NCBI RefSeq assembly: GCF_001424645.1
Contig: NZ_LMQR01000001.1
Span: forward strand, 2,802,621-2,866,620
DNA from: Frigoribacterium sp. Leaf415
GTDB lineage: Bacteria; Actinomycetota; Actinomycetes; Actinomycetales; Microbacteriaceae
Reading direction: 5' to 3'
DNA: 64,000 bases
Below are positions 17,309 through 26,485 of this stretch, one piece after another (the first letter of the stretch is position 1; each line of letters opens with the position of its first letter). A program made the translations under genes and the position numbers. The notes beneath the pieces were generated by a model. It was not told where the DNA came from, did not search any database, and saw only the letters and a program-made list of their open reading frames with translations.

Positions 17309-17563
17309 ATGACGACACCCCTGCCTCCCCGGCGCATAGGCCGCCCTCGCAAAATCGTTCAAGACGAAGCTCGAGCAGCGGAACTTCTGGCGGAACTGGT
17401 GGATGCGGAAGTGAAGATCAGGTCCCTGACCGATCGCCGTTTCAACCTCGTGGTCGAAGCGAGTGAGCTTGGGGTGACCGTCGAGAAGATCGGCAGCACG
17501 ATCGGAACGAGTCAGTCAACGGTTTCGAAGTGGATACGGTCAGCGAAAGCTCAGACGGAGTAA
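17309..17563 (+). CDS. Small helix-turn-helix protein
   Basis: The 84-aa protein starts with a basic segment PPRRIGRPRKIVQ resembling an AT-hook, followed by a helix and a C-terminal helix-turn-helix VEKIGSTIGTSQSTVSKWI. This is like small homeodomain-like proteins found on actinobacterial mobile elements. It lies 52 bp before the small ORF that begins the tns operon on the same strand, so it may regulate transposition. That role is inferred from position. Confidence 0.65.
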   Translation: MTTPLPPRRIGRPRKIVQDEARAAELLAELVDAEVKIRSLTDRRFNLVVEASELGVTVEKIGSTIGTSQSTVSKWIRSAKAQTE

Positions 17564-17615
17564 ATGCTCCAAAATAGCTGTTGGCAGTAGCGACTTATCG
17601 CGTTAGGTTCTTTGC

Positions 17616-17795
17616 GTGATTCCTCTAACAGTCGCGACTACCCAGCCCATTTACGACGTCATGAGAGCGTTCAGTCCTGATCGCGGCTTTCCAGGTGCCC
17701 CGCCTCATCGTCCGAGCTTCGAAGTGGCGCACGTTGTTGGTGAACTTGGCATGGCTCATCGCTTCGCCAGCTCAGGCCTGAAGAACGATGGCTGA
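17616..17795 (+). CDS. Possible 59-aa leader protein of the tns operon
   Basis: A GTG at 17616 opens a 59-codon frame (starting VIPLTVATTQPIYDVMRAF) that ends inside the tnsA start: its TGA at 17793-17795 overlaps tnsA by 8 bp. The same 8-bp overlap style joins tnsA to tnsB and tnsC to tniQ, which supports it as a translated, coupled gene. No family is recognised. A palindrome AGTCGCGACT (17630-17639) lies in its first codons and could be a regulatory site instead. Confidence 0.4.
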   Translation: MIPLTVATTQPIYDVMRAFSPDRGFPGAPPHRPSFEVAHVVGELGMAHRFASSGLKNDG

Positions 17796-18621
17796 GGAGT
17801 CACCGCCGTCTCCTGCAGGTCTGGGTTTCAAGGCCCCGGTCGGTATTCCACCCCGCAACAAGCGCTCGCTGTCGTGGCCGGCTTTACCGGTCGAGGAGCT
17901 ACGAACCGGAGCGTGGGTTCAGTTTCGTCCCAAGAGGGACACCTCGATAAGCAAGCCACTGACCGACTTACAGGCGAGCGATCTCCTGGACGTCTACCCG
18001 GCTAGAGAGCCGGCCAACTACAGAGGCCGCCGGCCCACCACGGGCGCCTTCTGGTCATCCACGATGCAAGACATCGTTCTCTACGAGTCGCTCCTCGAGC
18101 GTGAAACCGTCATGATGGCGGACTTTGACCCTCGGATACTTCACGTCATTTCGCAGCCCTTTCGGCTGACGGCACTCGTGGGTGGCAAAGTCAGAACCCA
18201 CACGCCGGACTATGCGCTCTTAGGAATCGACGCGGCCGTCGACGTCCTGAACTGCAAACCCGAACACCTATTGACCGATCCAAAGGTCGAGGAACTCCAC
18301 GCCTGGGTGCACAGAGCAATAACCCAGGCTGGCCTTCGCCATCGAGTCGTATCGGAGTTACCGCAGCCAAGATCGACAAATCTGGCCTTCTTGTCGCACA
18401 TGCGCAATCCCCGCTGGCGCGCGGGTCTCCCGCTTGACGTAGTCGCCGCTGCAGCGGAAAGGCCTGTGACCATCGATGCTCTCGTAAACGCGATGGCTCC
18501 CGACCTTGCTCCCGAAATATCACTGTCCTGTGTCAGAGCCCTCCTATGGCTGCAGATTCTGGTGACAGATCTCGACACTGCCTTGTCCGGGGCCTCCATG
18601 GTCAGGCTTTCCGATGCCTGA
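17788..18621 (+). CDS. tnsA: TnsA-like transposon endonuclease
   Basis: The 277-aa protein matches the TnsA layout: LYESLLERE (Glu100 or Glu104), then QPFRL, then HTPDYALL (Asp141), then VDVLNCKP (Lys157). In Tn7 the active site is Glu, Asp and Q-x-K; here the last element is Asn155-Cys-Lys157 with a longer loop before it. TnsA cuts the 5' ends of the transposon while TnsB cuts the 3' ends, giving cut-and-paste movement. It overlaps tnsB by 8 bp. The order tnsA-tnsB-tnsC-tniQ fixes the identity. Confidence 0.85.
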   Translation: MAEESPPSPAGLGFKAPVGIPPRNKRSLSWPALPVEELRTGAWVQFRPKRDTSISKPLTDLQASDLLDVYPAREPANYRGRRPTTGAFWSSTMQDIVLYESLLERETVMMADFDPRILHVISQPFRLTALVGGKVRTHTPDYALLGIDAAVDVLNCKPEHLLTDPKVEELHAWVHRAITQAGLRHRVVSELPQPRSTNLAFLSHMRNPRWRAGLPLDVVAAAAERPVTIDALVNAMAPDLAPEISLSCVRALLWLQILVTDLDTALSGASMVRLSDA

Positions 18622-20659
18622 CGCGCTTGCGCTGATCATTGCGATCGGAAGCACGGTCGTGCACCGCGGCCAGAACTGGAAGATTGAGTCGCTCAGCCAA
18701 GGCAAGGCGGTCATCACTCGACGCAGCAAGATGCCCGTGGAGATGGATCTCGGTGAGCTCGTAGCTGCTCAGCCGCAGGAACACCGGACAGCAGCAGCTC
18801 GTCGCTTGAGATACGCCCAGAGCTTCACGACGTTCGACATGATGCCCGCAGACGTCCAATCAGCTGCAGCCGATCGGGCCGGGCACATCCGTGAACTCGA
18901 AACCGGCTACCGGTCGGGAACAGCCGCTGTTGCCCTGGCCCACGAACCGCGCGACGAATACAACCCGTCTCTTGTACCGCAGCTCGGCAAACGGCAAGCC
19001 GCAAAGGCCACTGAACTCGGTATCTCACAACGCTCGGTACGCGCCTGGTGTGACGAGTTCCGCAAGGGCGGAGAAACAGCTCTCACTCGCCAATCCCGAT
19101 TTCGGCCTCGAGTGTCATTCCCGAGTGTTGATCCCCGTCTCATCGCCGAAGTCAGAGCAATTGTGGCCGAGGCAAAAACGGAGACGCGACCCGTGACAAG
19201 CGTGTTGATCGCGGCCGCCTTCGCGAATCTTCCCGACGTTCCCAGGCCGTCGATGCCGACCATGTATCGCCTCGTGAACGAGTGCCAGAGTGGTTCCGGG
19301 ATGCAAGCCGGCATCTCCAAGACGAGGGCAAGCATCAACGCCCGCCCGTCAAAGCGGAACAACCACCGACATCTGATCTACCCAGGCCAGGTAGTCCAGC
19401 TGGACACCACCGTTCTCGATGTCTTCTGCGTCGATCCCGATGGTGGCCAACCGTTCCGCCCTGAGCTGACTGTCGCGATCGACCAGTACACCCGATGCAT
19501 CCTGGCAATGGTCATCGCCCGAACCACCACATCGGCGCACGTCGCGAGCCTCATAGCCGAGATCCTTCAGCCGAAGCCGCTCGACCCCGCTTGGCCGGGC
19601 AATCCTGTCTGGCCCTATCACGGTGTGCCAGGTGCCGTGCTCTACACAGCTCACGATGAGCAGCAGCCGCGATTTGGGCCCGTGGTCACGCCCGAGACGA
19701 TCGTTGTCGACAACGGCAAAGTCTTCACCGGGAAAGAGCTGAAACGTCTCGCCGCTCTGATCGGTTTCAGCCTCGAACCGACCCGACCCGCCAGCGGTTT
19801 CTCAAAGGCGCAAGTGGAGCGCTTCTTCGGAACCATGACCCGCGGAGCTCTTGCGCCCCTCCGCGGATATGTGGGCGGTGGGACAGAATCCACCCTCGGA
19901 GACCCTGCCTCCCAAGCCTTTTTCACCCCGACCGAAGTCCTCGGATATCTGCGTCAATGGGTAGCGACCAATTACCACTTGACACCGCAGAAAGACCTCT
20001 ACCCGCCAAACAACGAATTTGGCGGCCGATCGCCTTTTCAGATGTATGACGTGGGCATAGCCACCAGCGGCTTCGTCCGCGCTCCCGCCGACGTCAACCT
20101 TCGCTTCCAGATCCTTCCTTCGCAGCTGAGGGACATCCGGCACGGACCCATTCGTCTCAATAACCGGAAGTACAACGCCCCAGTCTTACGCGACTTCGCA
20201 GGCCGGAAAAGCGCCTACCCGGGAGGTAAATGGCCCATCCACTGGGACACCAACGACATCAAAACCGTCTGGCTCCAAGACGACGACCACAACTTCCATC
20301 CCGTGCCCTGGACCGAGGGCGTGGACCTCCCCGCACCGTTCTCCGACATCGCTCGCAAAATAGTCGATGAGCAGCGCCGCTCCGTGCTCAGCGACCTGCA
20401 AACCAGGACGGAAGGCCAGACGGACCTCCTCAAGTTCAACCGGTACGCCACCGACAACGTTTACCCGTCTCCGAAGCCCAAGAAGACCAAGAAGGCGACA
20501 ACAAAGCGGCACGTCGAGGCCGCCGCAGACTTCACGATCGCAAAGGGCAAGAACGCCGTCGAGACACTCCAGCACAGTGGCGTCGGCAAGGAGGAGCAGC
20601 CGCTTCCTCCGGGATTTGACCACGTCTCTGGCTACCAGACGGGCTCTAAGACGCGATGA
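18614..20659 (+). CDS. tnsB: TnsB-like DDE transposase
   Basis: The 681-aa protein has N-terminal helix-turn-helix domains (including KATELGISQRSVRAWCDEF, about 131-149) that would bind the GACAA/TTGTC end sites. A retroviral-integrase-fold core follows: QLDTTVLDV (Asp264), IVVDNGKVF (Asp366) and SKAQVERFFG (Glu402). The 35 residues between Asp366 and Glu402 match the D,D(35)E spacing. A beta-barrel and basic tail (PKPKKTKKATTKRH) follow, the tail being a likely TnsC contact. Length and order fit Tn7 TnsB. It overlaps tnsC by 4 bp (ATGA). Confidence 0.93.
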   Translation: MPDALALIIAIGSTVVHRGQNWKIESLSQGKAVITRRSKMPVEMDLGELVAAQPQEHRTAAARRLRYAQSFTTFDMMPADVQSAAADRAGHIRELETGYRSGTAAVALAHEPRDEYNPSLVPQLGKRQAAKATELGISQRSVRAWCDEFRKGGETALTRQSRFRPRVSFPSVDPRLIAEVRAIVAEAKTETRPVTSVLIAAAFANLPDVPRPSMPTMYRLVNECQSGSGMQAGISKTRASINARPSKRNNHRHLIYPGQVVQLDTTVLDVFCVDPDGGQPFRPELTVAIDQYTRCILAMVIARTTTSAHVASLIAEILQPKPLDPAWPGNPVWPYHGVPGAVLYTAHDEQQPRFGPVVTPETIVVDNGKVFTGKELKRLAALIGFSLEPTRPASGFSKAQVERFFGTMTRGALAPLRGYVGGGTESTLGDPASQAFFTPTEVLGYLRQWVATNYHLTPQKDLYPPNNEFGGRSPFQMYDVGIATSGFVRAPADVNLRFQILPSQLRDIRHGPIRLNNRKYNAPVLRDFAGRKSAYPGGKWPIHWDTNDIKTVWLQDDDHNFHPVPWTEGVDLPAPFSDIARKIVDEQRRSVLSDLQTRTEGQTDLLKFNRYATDNVYPSPKPKKTKKATTKRHVEAAADFTIAKGKNAVETLQHSGVGKEEQPLPPGFDHVSGYQTGSKTR

Positions 20660-21759
20660 CGTATTTAGCAAGCGCCCGGTTGAGCCTTCCTCCCGACCCC
20701 CGTACCCACACTGACTGGGTTCGACACGCGAATATTCGTCGAGTCGAACCGAAGCGGCTCACCGCCGAGCAATTCGGCAAACTCACTCGCGTGCAGGCCG
20801 AGAAGTGGAACAAGGAGCGCGCCTTGTTTCACGCCAACCCGCCGTTCGTCCACACCCCGCAAGCGGACCTGCTTCTCGAAGCCATGGATTTTCTCGTGAC
20901 GTCCAACCACCAGGCGATCGACGAGGCGAAGCCGGCGCTCCTGTTGGACGGTCGAGCCGGTCAAGGAAAAAGCGCTGTCATGCGTCACTACCTGCACAGC
21001 TTTCACAAGGAGCAAGCCGAGCTGCGGCAGCGTGTTCAAGCCCCAGCGCGCGGGAGCCGCCCCATCGACGTCGTGCACATCTCTATGCGCTCAGCAACGA
21101 ACGAGCGAGGTCTGGCAGAGCGGCTCAGGGACTTCCTCGAGCTACCCCCCTTCAAAACCAACGAACGCGCCATGACGAATGCCGTCATCGACGCCCTGTT
21201 TGCCTGCAACGTCAAGATCGTCGCCATCGATGAACTGCACTTCATGGGCCGCTCGGTGGCCGCAGGGCACCGAATGAGCAACTACCTGAAAGACCTTCTC
21301 AACCAATCCCCCTGCACCTTCTTCTTCGCCGGCAACGACGTACTGGGAAGCGAAATCTTCCGCAAGAACGGTCAACCCGATGCTGCAGGCGAACAGTTCC
21401 TCAGCCTCGTGCAGCCGCATGCCGTCCGCCCATTCGCCATCGGCGACCGCAACCCCGAATGGATGCGCACCCTCGCCGCTATCGAAGGCAACCTCCGCCT
21501 CACCCGCCAGCAGGATGGCGACCTCTTCTACCGGTGTGCAGACGTCGTGTGGGCCCTCACCTCCGGAAGCTGGCGGAGCCTGGCACAACTCATAAACCAG
21601 GCCTGTGCTCGAGCCATCGCCACAGGGGAAGAGCGACTTACCCCAGAGCTCCTTCTCAAGATCCCCCTGAACGCCCTCTCGGCTACCCAGTCCCCAAAGC
21701 TCCTCGCCACCCTCGGCGACGGAACCTGGACGTCCCTCCCCGAACCCGCAAATGCCTAG
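20656..21759 (+). CDS. tnsC: TnsC-like AAA+ regulator of transposition
   Basis: The 367-aa protein carries Walker A GRAGQGKS (99-106) and Walker B VKIVAIDELHFM (Asp192, Glu193), followed by a sensor-like block TFFFAGNDVLG. TnsC proteins polymerise on DNA and link the target-selecting TniQ/TnsD protein to the TnsAB transposase. It is encoded between tnsB and tniQ with overlaps on both sides, so the four proteins should be made together. Its length is nearer to the short TnsC/TniB types than to the 555-aa Tn7 protein. Confidence 0.9.
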   Translation: MTYLASARLSLPPDPRTHTDWVRHANIRRVEPKRLTAEQFGKLTRVQAEKWNKERALFHANPPFVHTPQADLLLEAMDFLVTSNHQAIDEAKPALLLDGRAGQGKSAVMRHYLHSFHKEQAELRQRVQAPARGSRPIDVVHISMRSATNERGLAERLRDFLELPPFKTNERAMTNAVIDALFACNVKIVAIDELHFMGRSVAAGHRMSNYLKDLLNQSPCTFFFAGNDVLGSEIFRKNGQPDAAGEQFLSLVQPHAVRPFAIGDRNPEWMRTLAAIEGNLRLTRQQDGDLFYRCADVVWALTSGSWRSLAQLINQACARAIATGEERLTPELLLKIPLNALSATQSPKLLATLGDGTWTSLPEPANA

Positions 21760-23758
21760 GGTGCTCCACCTGGCAATAGTTGTCTGGCCGGAAGAGGGGG
21801 AGTCCTTCCAAAGCTGGATCAGACGGTATAGCTCACGACTCAAAGTCAGCGCCTTGCAGCTCTACCAGTGCTTCGCTTTCACTCAAGACGAAACGCGTCT
21901 TGTAGCCAGCACGCATGGGTTCAAATTCACCGCGGGCATTCTCAAGAAGCTCAGCGAGGCGACAGCCATCCCCGCTGATGTTCTTCGTGCGACGGCATTC
22001 GACAGGTTCGACCACATGCCGTCCCTGGAATTCGACGAAGACAACCGCCTGAAGAGGCTTCGAAACTGGGTAAAAGGCACCCACTCTCGCTACTGCCCAC
22101 AGTGTCTCAGCGAGTCAGGTGGGGCATTTCAATTGACGTGGCAGTTGGGATGGACCTTTGTCTGCACGAGGCATCACTCGGTTCTGCAGGACTGGTGCTG
22201 GTCCTGCCAGGGGCCAATATCCGTGATGGCTCCTCCGGGACTGGTCTCACCGGCATCATCATTTTGCTTCCGGGAACTCGAAGCGGGCGAAAACAAACGA
22301 CGCGAGCGTTGCGACGCCGACCTGACAGAAGGACACGCAGAACCCCTCCCGGTTGACCATCCGGTCGTCCAGGCTCAAATTTTCGTGAGCGCCTTCTTCG
22401 AGCAGGGCAACGTGCCCGATCAACGCCTCGACATCTCTGATCTCAGGGCCATGTGCCTTGCAGTTCTCGCGGTGACCGATCGGGCTGCTCTCGAGCAAGC
22501 TGCCAACCTGAGCTCAGGAGAACTGGCTGGCCTTGAACCGGACAGCAGAAGGGTTGGTGCCGTCGTCCCAAGCGACGCTCTCTTCTTCGGAGCTCTCATC
22601 TGCGCCGCAAAACCACTTCTCACTGGGACTGAAAAGGCCGAGTTTCGCCTCCTTCGGGAACTCGTGTTCAGCAAGACAGGCAAGGGGTCCGCGACTGCGT
22701 GGTGGAAGAACGGACCGACCGAGGTCATCAACACTTTCGGTGGATCTGAGCACACACGCAGGAGAATCGCTCATGCCATTGACGCCGATCTGACATCACG
22801 GCAACGCATCTGGTTCGCCAGCGCGACCCCTGCCAGCAGCGAGACCGCCGTAGCGGGAGTCGACCTTCCCGACACCCTCTGGGGTGAGTGGTTATATGCC
22901 CTCAACCCTGGCGGCCCCCGCCGAATCAACGAAGTGCGGCGCACCCTCGACGCAACGGTGAAGCAGTACGGCGGCGCCTACAAAGCGGGGCGTCCAGAGG
23001 AAGGCGGTTTTGCTGCCGCCGAGAAACAAGACACAGCGGCCGACATCAGTTCACTAATCCTTGCGGACAATTCGGGAAGCAGCGGGGACTTCATCGAGGC
23101 GATCGCTTATCTCTTCGATGCAGCTGGCAAGACACGCCCGCGGTTGAGTTACAACATCCGTAAGAGTCTGGTCAGAGCGGAAGACCCGAACTTCTTCCCG
23201 TTAGAACACTTGGTCGCCCTGCGAAAAAGCGTGGGAGCTCGTGTGGATGTCGCTCCCCGGTACAGTCAGGCCCGGGCTTATGCCTACGAGCGCCTCACAG
23301 GGTCCTACCTCGACCTCATGCCACAGAGAATGCGCCGCATCGACGGTCTGACCTATCGTCGCCCCCACATGACCGACTTCCTTCTAGGTCTCAGCGCACA
23401 GCTCAAGGAAGCCATAGATCACTACCTCGGGCTCATCCTCGAGGAGGCCGATCTAGAAGCTCCGATCCATGAAATGCCCGCCTTAGACCTACTGCCCACC
23501 CGACTGCAACCAGGCGGCCGAATCGACGAGCTCAATCTGAAGTCCTTTCACGAGCTTCTCGAGCGCGGCGTACGGACAGTCGTGGGACTTGGACGGTCGG
23601 CTGGCATCTCAGCGGAGACGGTCCCGCTTGTCGCCGCTGCTCGTCCACCGCACTACCGCAGTCAGCATTCATCTACGGCCGATTGGGCGGGACTGCGTCG
23701 GGACATTCGCGCGAGCCACGTCGTCAGACACCCCTGCGCGTCGCGAAGCAGGATTTGA
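21752..23758 (+). CDS. tniQ: TniQ/TnsD-family target-site selector
   Basis: The 668-aa protein starts with the TniQ pattern PEEGESFQSWIRRYSSR and has the zinc-finger region HSRYCPQCL (Cys115, Cys118), a LGWTFVCTRHH block (Cys138, His141/142) and WCWSCQGP (Cys149, Cys152). The length is like TnsD, which recognises a fixed attachment site, rather than the short TniQ of CRISPR-guided elements. The remaining 500 residues would read the target DNA. Only one such gene is present, so site-specific targeting is expected. It ends 26 bp before the converging lacI-type gene. Confidence 0.88.
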   Translation: MPRVLHLAIVVWPEEGESFQSWIRRYSSRLKVSALQLYQCFAFTQDETRLVASTHGFKFTAGILKKLSEATAIPADVLRATAFDRFDHMPSLEFDEDNRLKRLRNWVKGTHSRYCPQCLSESGGAFQLTWQLGWTFVCTRHHSVLQDWCWSCQGPISVMAPPGLVSPASSFCFRELEAGENKRRERCDADLTEGHAEPLPVDHPVVQAQIFVSAFFEQGNVPDQRLDISDLRAMCLAVLAVTDRAALEQAANLSSGELAGLEPDSRRVGAVVPSDALFFGALICAAKPLLTGTEKAEFRLLRELVFSKTGKGSATAWWKNGPTEVINTFGGSEHTRRRIAHAIDADLTSRQRIWFASATPASSETAVAGVDLPDTLWGEWLYALNPGGPRRINEVRRTLDATVKQYGGAYKAGRPEEGGFAAAEKQDTAADISSLILADNSGSSGDFIEAIAYLFDAAGKTRPRLSYNIRKSLVRAEDPNFFPLEHLVALRKSVGARVDVAPRYSQARAYAYERLTGSYLDLMPQRMRRIDGLTYRRPHMTDFLLGLSAQLKEAIDHYLGLILEEADLEAPIHEMPALDLLPTRLQPGGRIDELNLKSFHELLERGVRTVVGLGRSAGISAETVPLVAAARPPHYRSQHSSTADWAGLRRDIRASHVVRHPCASRSRI

Positions 23759-23784
23759 GCGACTAGCGGGGCCTTGGTGCGACG

Positions 23785-24744
23785 CTAGGACGTCTCGCCC
23801 TCGACGACTCGGAGGGCGAGGTGGAGATCGGATGCCTCGACCGCATCACCGGTGATGGCGGAGAGGAATCCGGCCACGGTGAGGTGGGCGGCCTCTGAGG
23901 CGGGGTAGTCGATGGTGGTGAGACGGGGCACGACGACTTGGGAGATGGGCGTGTTGTCCATACCGATCAGCGCGATCTCTTCCGGGACCTGGCGCCCGCG
24001 GATGGTGGCAGCTGAGAGCAGCGCTGTCGCGATGTCGTCGTTGTAGCAGGCGATCGCGACCGGTGCCGGGGCTAGAGAGTCCAGCGCGGCCAGGGCCTCA
24101 TCCCTGTTGACGCCTAGCTTCAGGATGGTCGGCGAGGGCAGGCCTTGAGCTTGGCACTCGTCGCGGACGCCCGATTCACGTTCGTCGCCGAAGACGTCCT
24201 GACGGGCGTCGAGGAGGCGGGCGAAAGCGACTTGACGGTGCCCTCGTTCTGTGAGGTATCGGACTTGAAGCCGTCCAATGTCGTAATTAGTTCCACTGTG
24301 GCTGTCGAGTGGGGACGAGGCGATGAACTGCACGCCGCGCGAGCGCATGATCTCCTGCTCCTTGACCGAGAAGGGCATGAAGGACAGAACCCCTCTGGGG
24401 TTGGCCGTCGAGATGAGCCGGTCGAACATCTCAGGCGAGGGGGTCGAGAACCTCAGCAGCAGCGTCAGCCCATGCTCGGCGAGTTCCTCAGTCGCCTTCT
24501 CGAGGATGTCCTGCAGGTTCACGCCGAAGGTCGTGTTGGGGATCAGTGCGACCACGAGGTCACTCGTTCCCCGCACGAGGCTGCGAGCGGCAGCCGATGG
24601 CTGGTACTTCAGCTCCCGCGCGGCCTGTTCAACCTTCTCGCGCGTAGCCACTGCGAACTTGCCGCCGCGTCCATTGAGGATCTCGCTGACCGTCGAACGA
24701 GACACGCCAGCGTGGAGAGCCACATCGCGACTGGTGGTGACCAC
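23785..24744 (-). CDS. LacI-family repressor of the sugar cluster
   Basis: The GTG at 24744, preceded by AAGGGGAG, gives 319 aa; a longer start at 24822 lacks such a site and would lie on the operator. The N-terminus is a LacI helix-turn-helix, TSRDVALHAGVSRSTVSEIL, with hinge YQPSAAARSLVRG. It is followed by a periplasmic-binding-protein-like ligand domain ending in GMDNTPISQVVVPRLTTIDY. It is divergent from the MFS sugar-porter gene, and two palindromes between them fit LacI operators. It should lift repression when a sugar or glycoside breakdown product binds. Confidence 0.92.
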   Translation of the reverse strand: MVTTSRDVALHAGVSRSTVSEILNGRGGKFAVATREKVEQAARELKYQPSAAARSLVRGTSDLVVALIPNTTFGVNLQDILEKATEELAEHGLTLLLRFSTPSPEMFDRLISTANPRGVLSFMPFSVKEQEIMRSRGVQFIASSPLDSHSGTNYDIGRLQVRYLTERGHRQVAFARLLDARQDVFGDERESGVRDECQAQGLPSPTILKLGVNRDEALAALDSLAPAPVAIACYNDDIATALLSAATIRGRQVPEEIALIGMDNTPISQVVVPRLTTIDYPASEAAHLTVAGFLSAITGDAVEASDLHLALRVVEGETS

Positions 24745-24808
24745 GAACTCCCCTTCTCTGGCCTCTGTCTGTCCCAAGCGTACTGGCGACGAGTGCCGCC
24801 AACGCGAT

Positions 24809-24822
24809 TTGCTACGTGACAA
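24809..24822. promoter_or_regulatory. Candidate LacI operator O1
   Basis: TTGCTACGTGACAA is a 14-bp imperfect palindrome around a central CG, with TTG and CAA arms, as in many actinobacterial LacI operators. It lies 65 bp upstream of the preferred repressor start and 111 bp upstream of the MFS start. Its centre is 32 bp (about three helical turns) from O2. Confidence 0.6.
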
Positions 24823-24840
24823 CTGGCTTCTTCATCTGTA

Positions 24841-24854
24841 TTGTCGCGTAACAA
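24841..24854. promoter_or_regulatory. Candidate LacI operator O2
   Basis: TTGTCGCGTAACAA is a second 14-bp imperfect palindrome of form TTGTnnCGnnACAA. It shares the arms and central CG of O1. It sits 79 bp upstream of the MFS sugar-porter start, where a bound repressor could block transcription. Confidence 0.6.
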
Positions 24855-24932
24855 CACCCGCCGAGCCCCCCATCGGCGTGTAGATCTGGCCGAGCCTCCT
24901 GTTCGGCGTTCACGACAATGGAGTTCTGATCT

Positions 24933-26333
24933 ATGTCCGGAAAACTCTCTGACGACGCGTCGTCGGCCCCCGCTCCCGATCCTCGTTTCACCGAGATCCC
25001 GCTGAACCAGCCTGCGGCCACCCAGGTCGGGGCAGAACGCATCGCGGACGCGATGTCCGACGCCCCTGAGGCGCCGACGAAGAAGCTCCGCACGAGGTAC
25101 CTCGTGGCGATCTACCTCGCGCAGCTGACCCTCTACGTCGCGTTCATCGTCCCTATCGCGTTCTCGCTCGCGGTACGGGTCGCACAGGTGGCTCCTGACA
25201 ACCAGAACTCGGTCCTCGCTCTCGCCGTGGGCCTTCCCGGTCTCTTCGTCGTCCTCGGGACCCCGCTCGTGGGCGTCCTGAGCGATCGGACCCGTTCCCG
25301 GTTCGGCCGTCGTCGTCCGTGGCTCCTCTTCGGCAGCCTCCTGGGCCTCGTCGGGTCGTCGGCGATCGCCCTCACCGACGGCATCGCCGGACTCGTCATC
25401 GGCTGGTGCATCGCGTACACCGGCTACGGAGTCGTCTCGTCGATGCTGAACACGCACCTGGGTGACTCCCTGCCGGCCTTGCAGCGCGGACGTGTGATGG
25501 GAATCCTCGGCGCGATCACCCAGATCGCTCCGATCCTCGGCATCACCGTCGCCGGAGGCTTCGTCGCGAACCCGATCGGCCTGTTCCTGCTGCCGGCCGG
25601 CATCGCGTTCGTCGGCGGTCTGCTCTTCACCCTGGTGATGCGCGACCCCCAGTTCACCGGCGAACGTCCGCCGCTGAGACTCGCGAAGGTCTTCCAGGGC
25701 TTCTACTTCAACCCGCGCCGCTACCCGAACCTCGCCTGGGTCTGGATCAGCAAGGCCTTCGTCTTCCTCGCCATCTCGATGTCCGGTCTCTACGGCGTCT
25801 ACCTCCTGACCAGCCGTCTCGAGCTGACCCCCGCCCAGGTCGGCGCCCTCCTGGCCGCCATCGGGATCCCTGGCGTCGTCACCGGCATCCTCGGCGCAGT
25901 CGGGGCCGGCTTCCTCTCCGACAAGCTCAAGACCCGCAAGCCCTTCCTGGTCTTCAGCGCCATCGTCCTCGGTGCGAGCATGATCGTGACCGGCACTGCG
26001 ACGTCGATTCCCCAGTACGTCATCGGTGGCCTCATCCTCTCTCTCGCGATCGGGTGCTACGGCGCGGTCGACCAGGCGCTCGCGCTGGACGTCCTTCCGC
26101 GTGACACCGATGAGAACGGCCGCTTCCTGGCGATCATCGGCATCGGCAGCACGCTGCCGCAGGCGATCGGGCCCTTCATCGCCGGCGCCGTTCTCGCCCT
26201 CGGCGCCGGCAACTACACGGTCGTCTACTTCGCCGGCGCCGCCATCGCCGTGCTCGGAGCCCTCTTCATCATCCCCATCACGGCTGGCCGCCGGGCCGAC
26301 CTCGCTACCCACAGCATCCAGGTCATGGATTGA
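24933..26333 (+). CDS. MFS sugar/glycoside importer (GPH/SUC-like)
   Basis: The 466-aa protein has a polar N-terminus of about 50 residues and then 12 hydrophobic helices. The loop after helix 2, LVGVLSDRTRSRFGRRRPW, is the hallmark of the glycoside-pentoside-hexuronide and sucrose-type MFS porters. It is the first gene rightward from the LacI operators, so it is the likely entry gate for the glycoside that the downstream hydrolases degrade. None of these hydrolases has an obvious export signal, so substrate entry before cleavage is logical. Confidence 0.85.
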   Translation: MSGKLSDDASSAPAPDPRFTEIPLNQPAATQVGAERIADAMSDAPEAPTKKLRTRYLVAIYLAQLTLYVAFIVPIAFSLAVRVAQVAPDNQNSVLALAVGLPGLFVVLGTPLVGVLSDRTRSRFGRRRPWLLFGSLLGLVGSSAIALTDGIAGLVIGWCIAYTGYGVVSSMLNTHLGDSLPALQRGRVMGILGAITQIAPILGITVAGGFVANPIGLFLLPAGIAFVGGLLFTLVMRDPQFTGERPPLRLAKVFQGFYFNPRRYPNLAWVWISKAFVFLAISMSGLYGVYLLTSRLELTPAQVGALLAAIGIPGVVTGILGAVGAGFLSDKLKTRKPFLVFSAIVLGASMIVTGTATSIPQYVIGGLILSLAIGCYGAVDQALALDVLPRDTDENGRFLAIIGIGSTLPQAIGPFIAGAVLALGAGNYTVVYFAGAAIAVLGALFIIPITAGRRADLATHSIQVMD

Positions 26334-26337
26334 TCGC

Positions 26338-26365
26338 GGGTGGCAGGCGGTCACGCCTGCCACCC
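26338..26365. terminator. Perfect 12-bp hairpin after the MFS gene
   Basis: Arms GGGTGGCAGGCG (26338-26349) and CGCCTGCCACCC (26354-26365) enclose a 4-base loop just after the MFS stop. It could terminate or attenuate transcription into the GH2 gene 121 bp further on. Confidence 0.6.
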
Positions 26366-26485
26366 CACCTCCACGGCGTCCCGACCACCTGACGAACGAC
26401 CCGTTCAATTTGAGCACGTCCACCACCGAGAGTTGCAGCGACCGCTGAGCACCGGCGCGACGGCCCCGCAGCAAGGAGCAGAACC

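Noticed and set aside
17574..17660. Considered as a transposon end directly beside tnsA
   Set aside because: Sequences such as TAGCGACTTATCG resemble the sites loosely, but the GACAA/TTGTC core is absent and there is no regular spacing. The region overlaps the small leader gene.
17616..23758. CRISPR-associated transposon
   Set aside because: No Cas genes and no CRISPR array were found anywhere in the window, and the TniQ protein has the long TnsD-like form rather than the short CRISPR-linked form.
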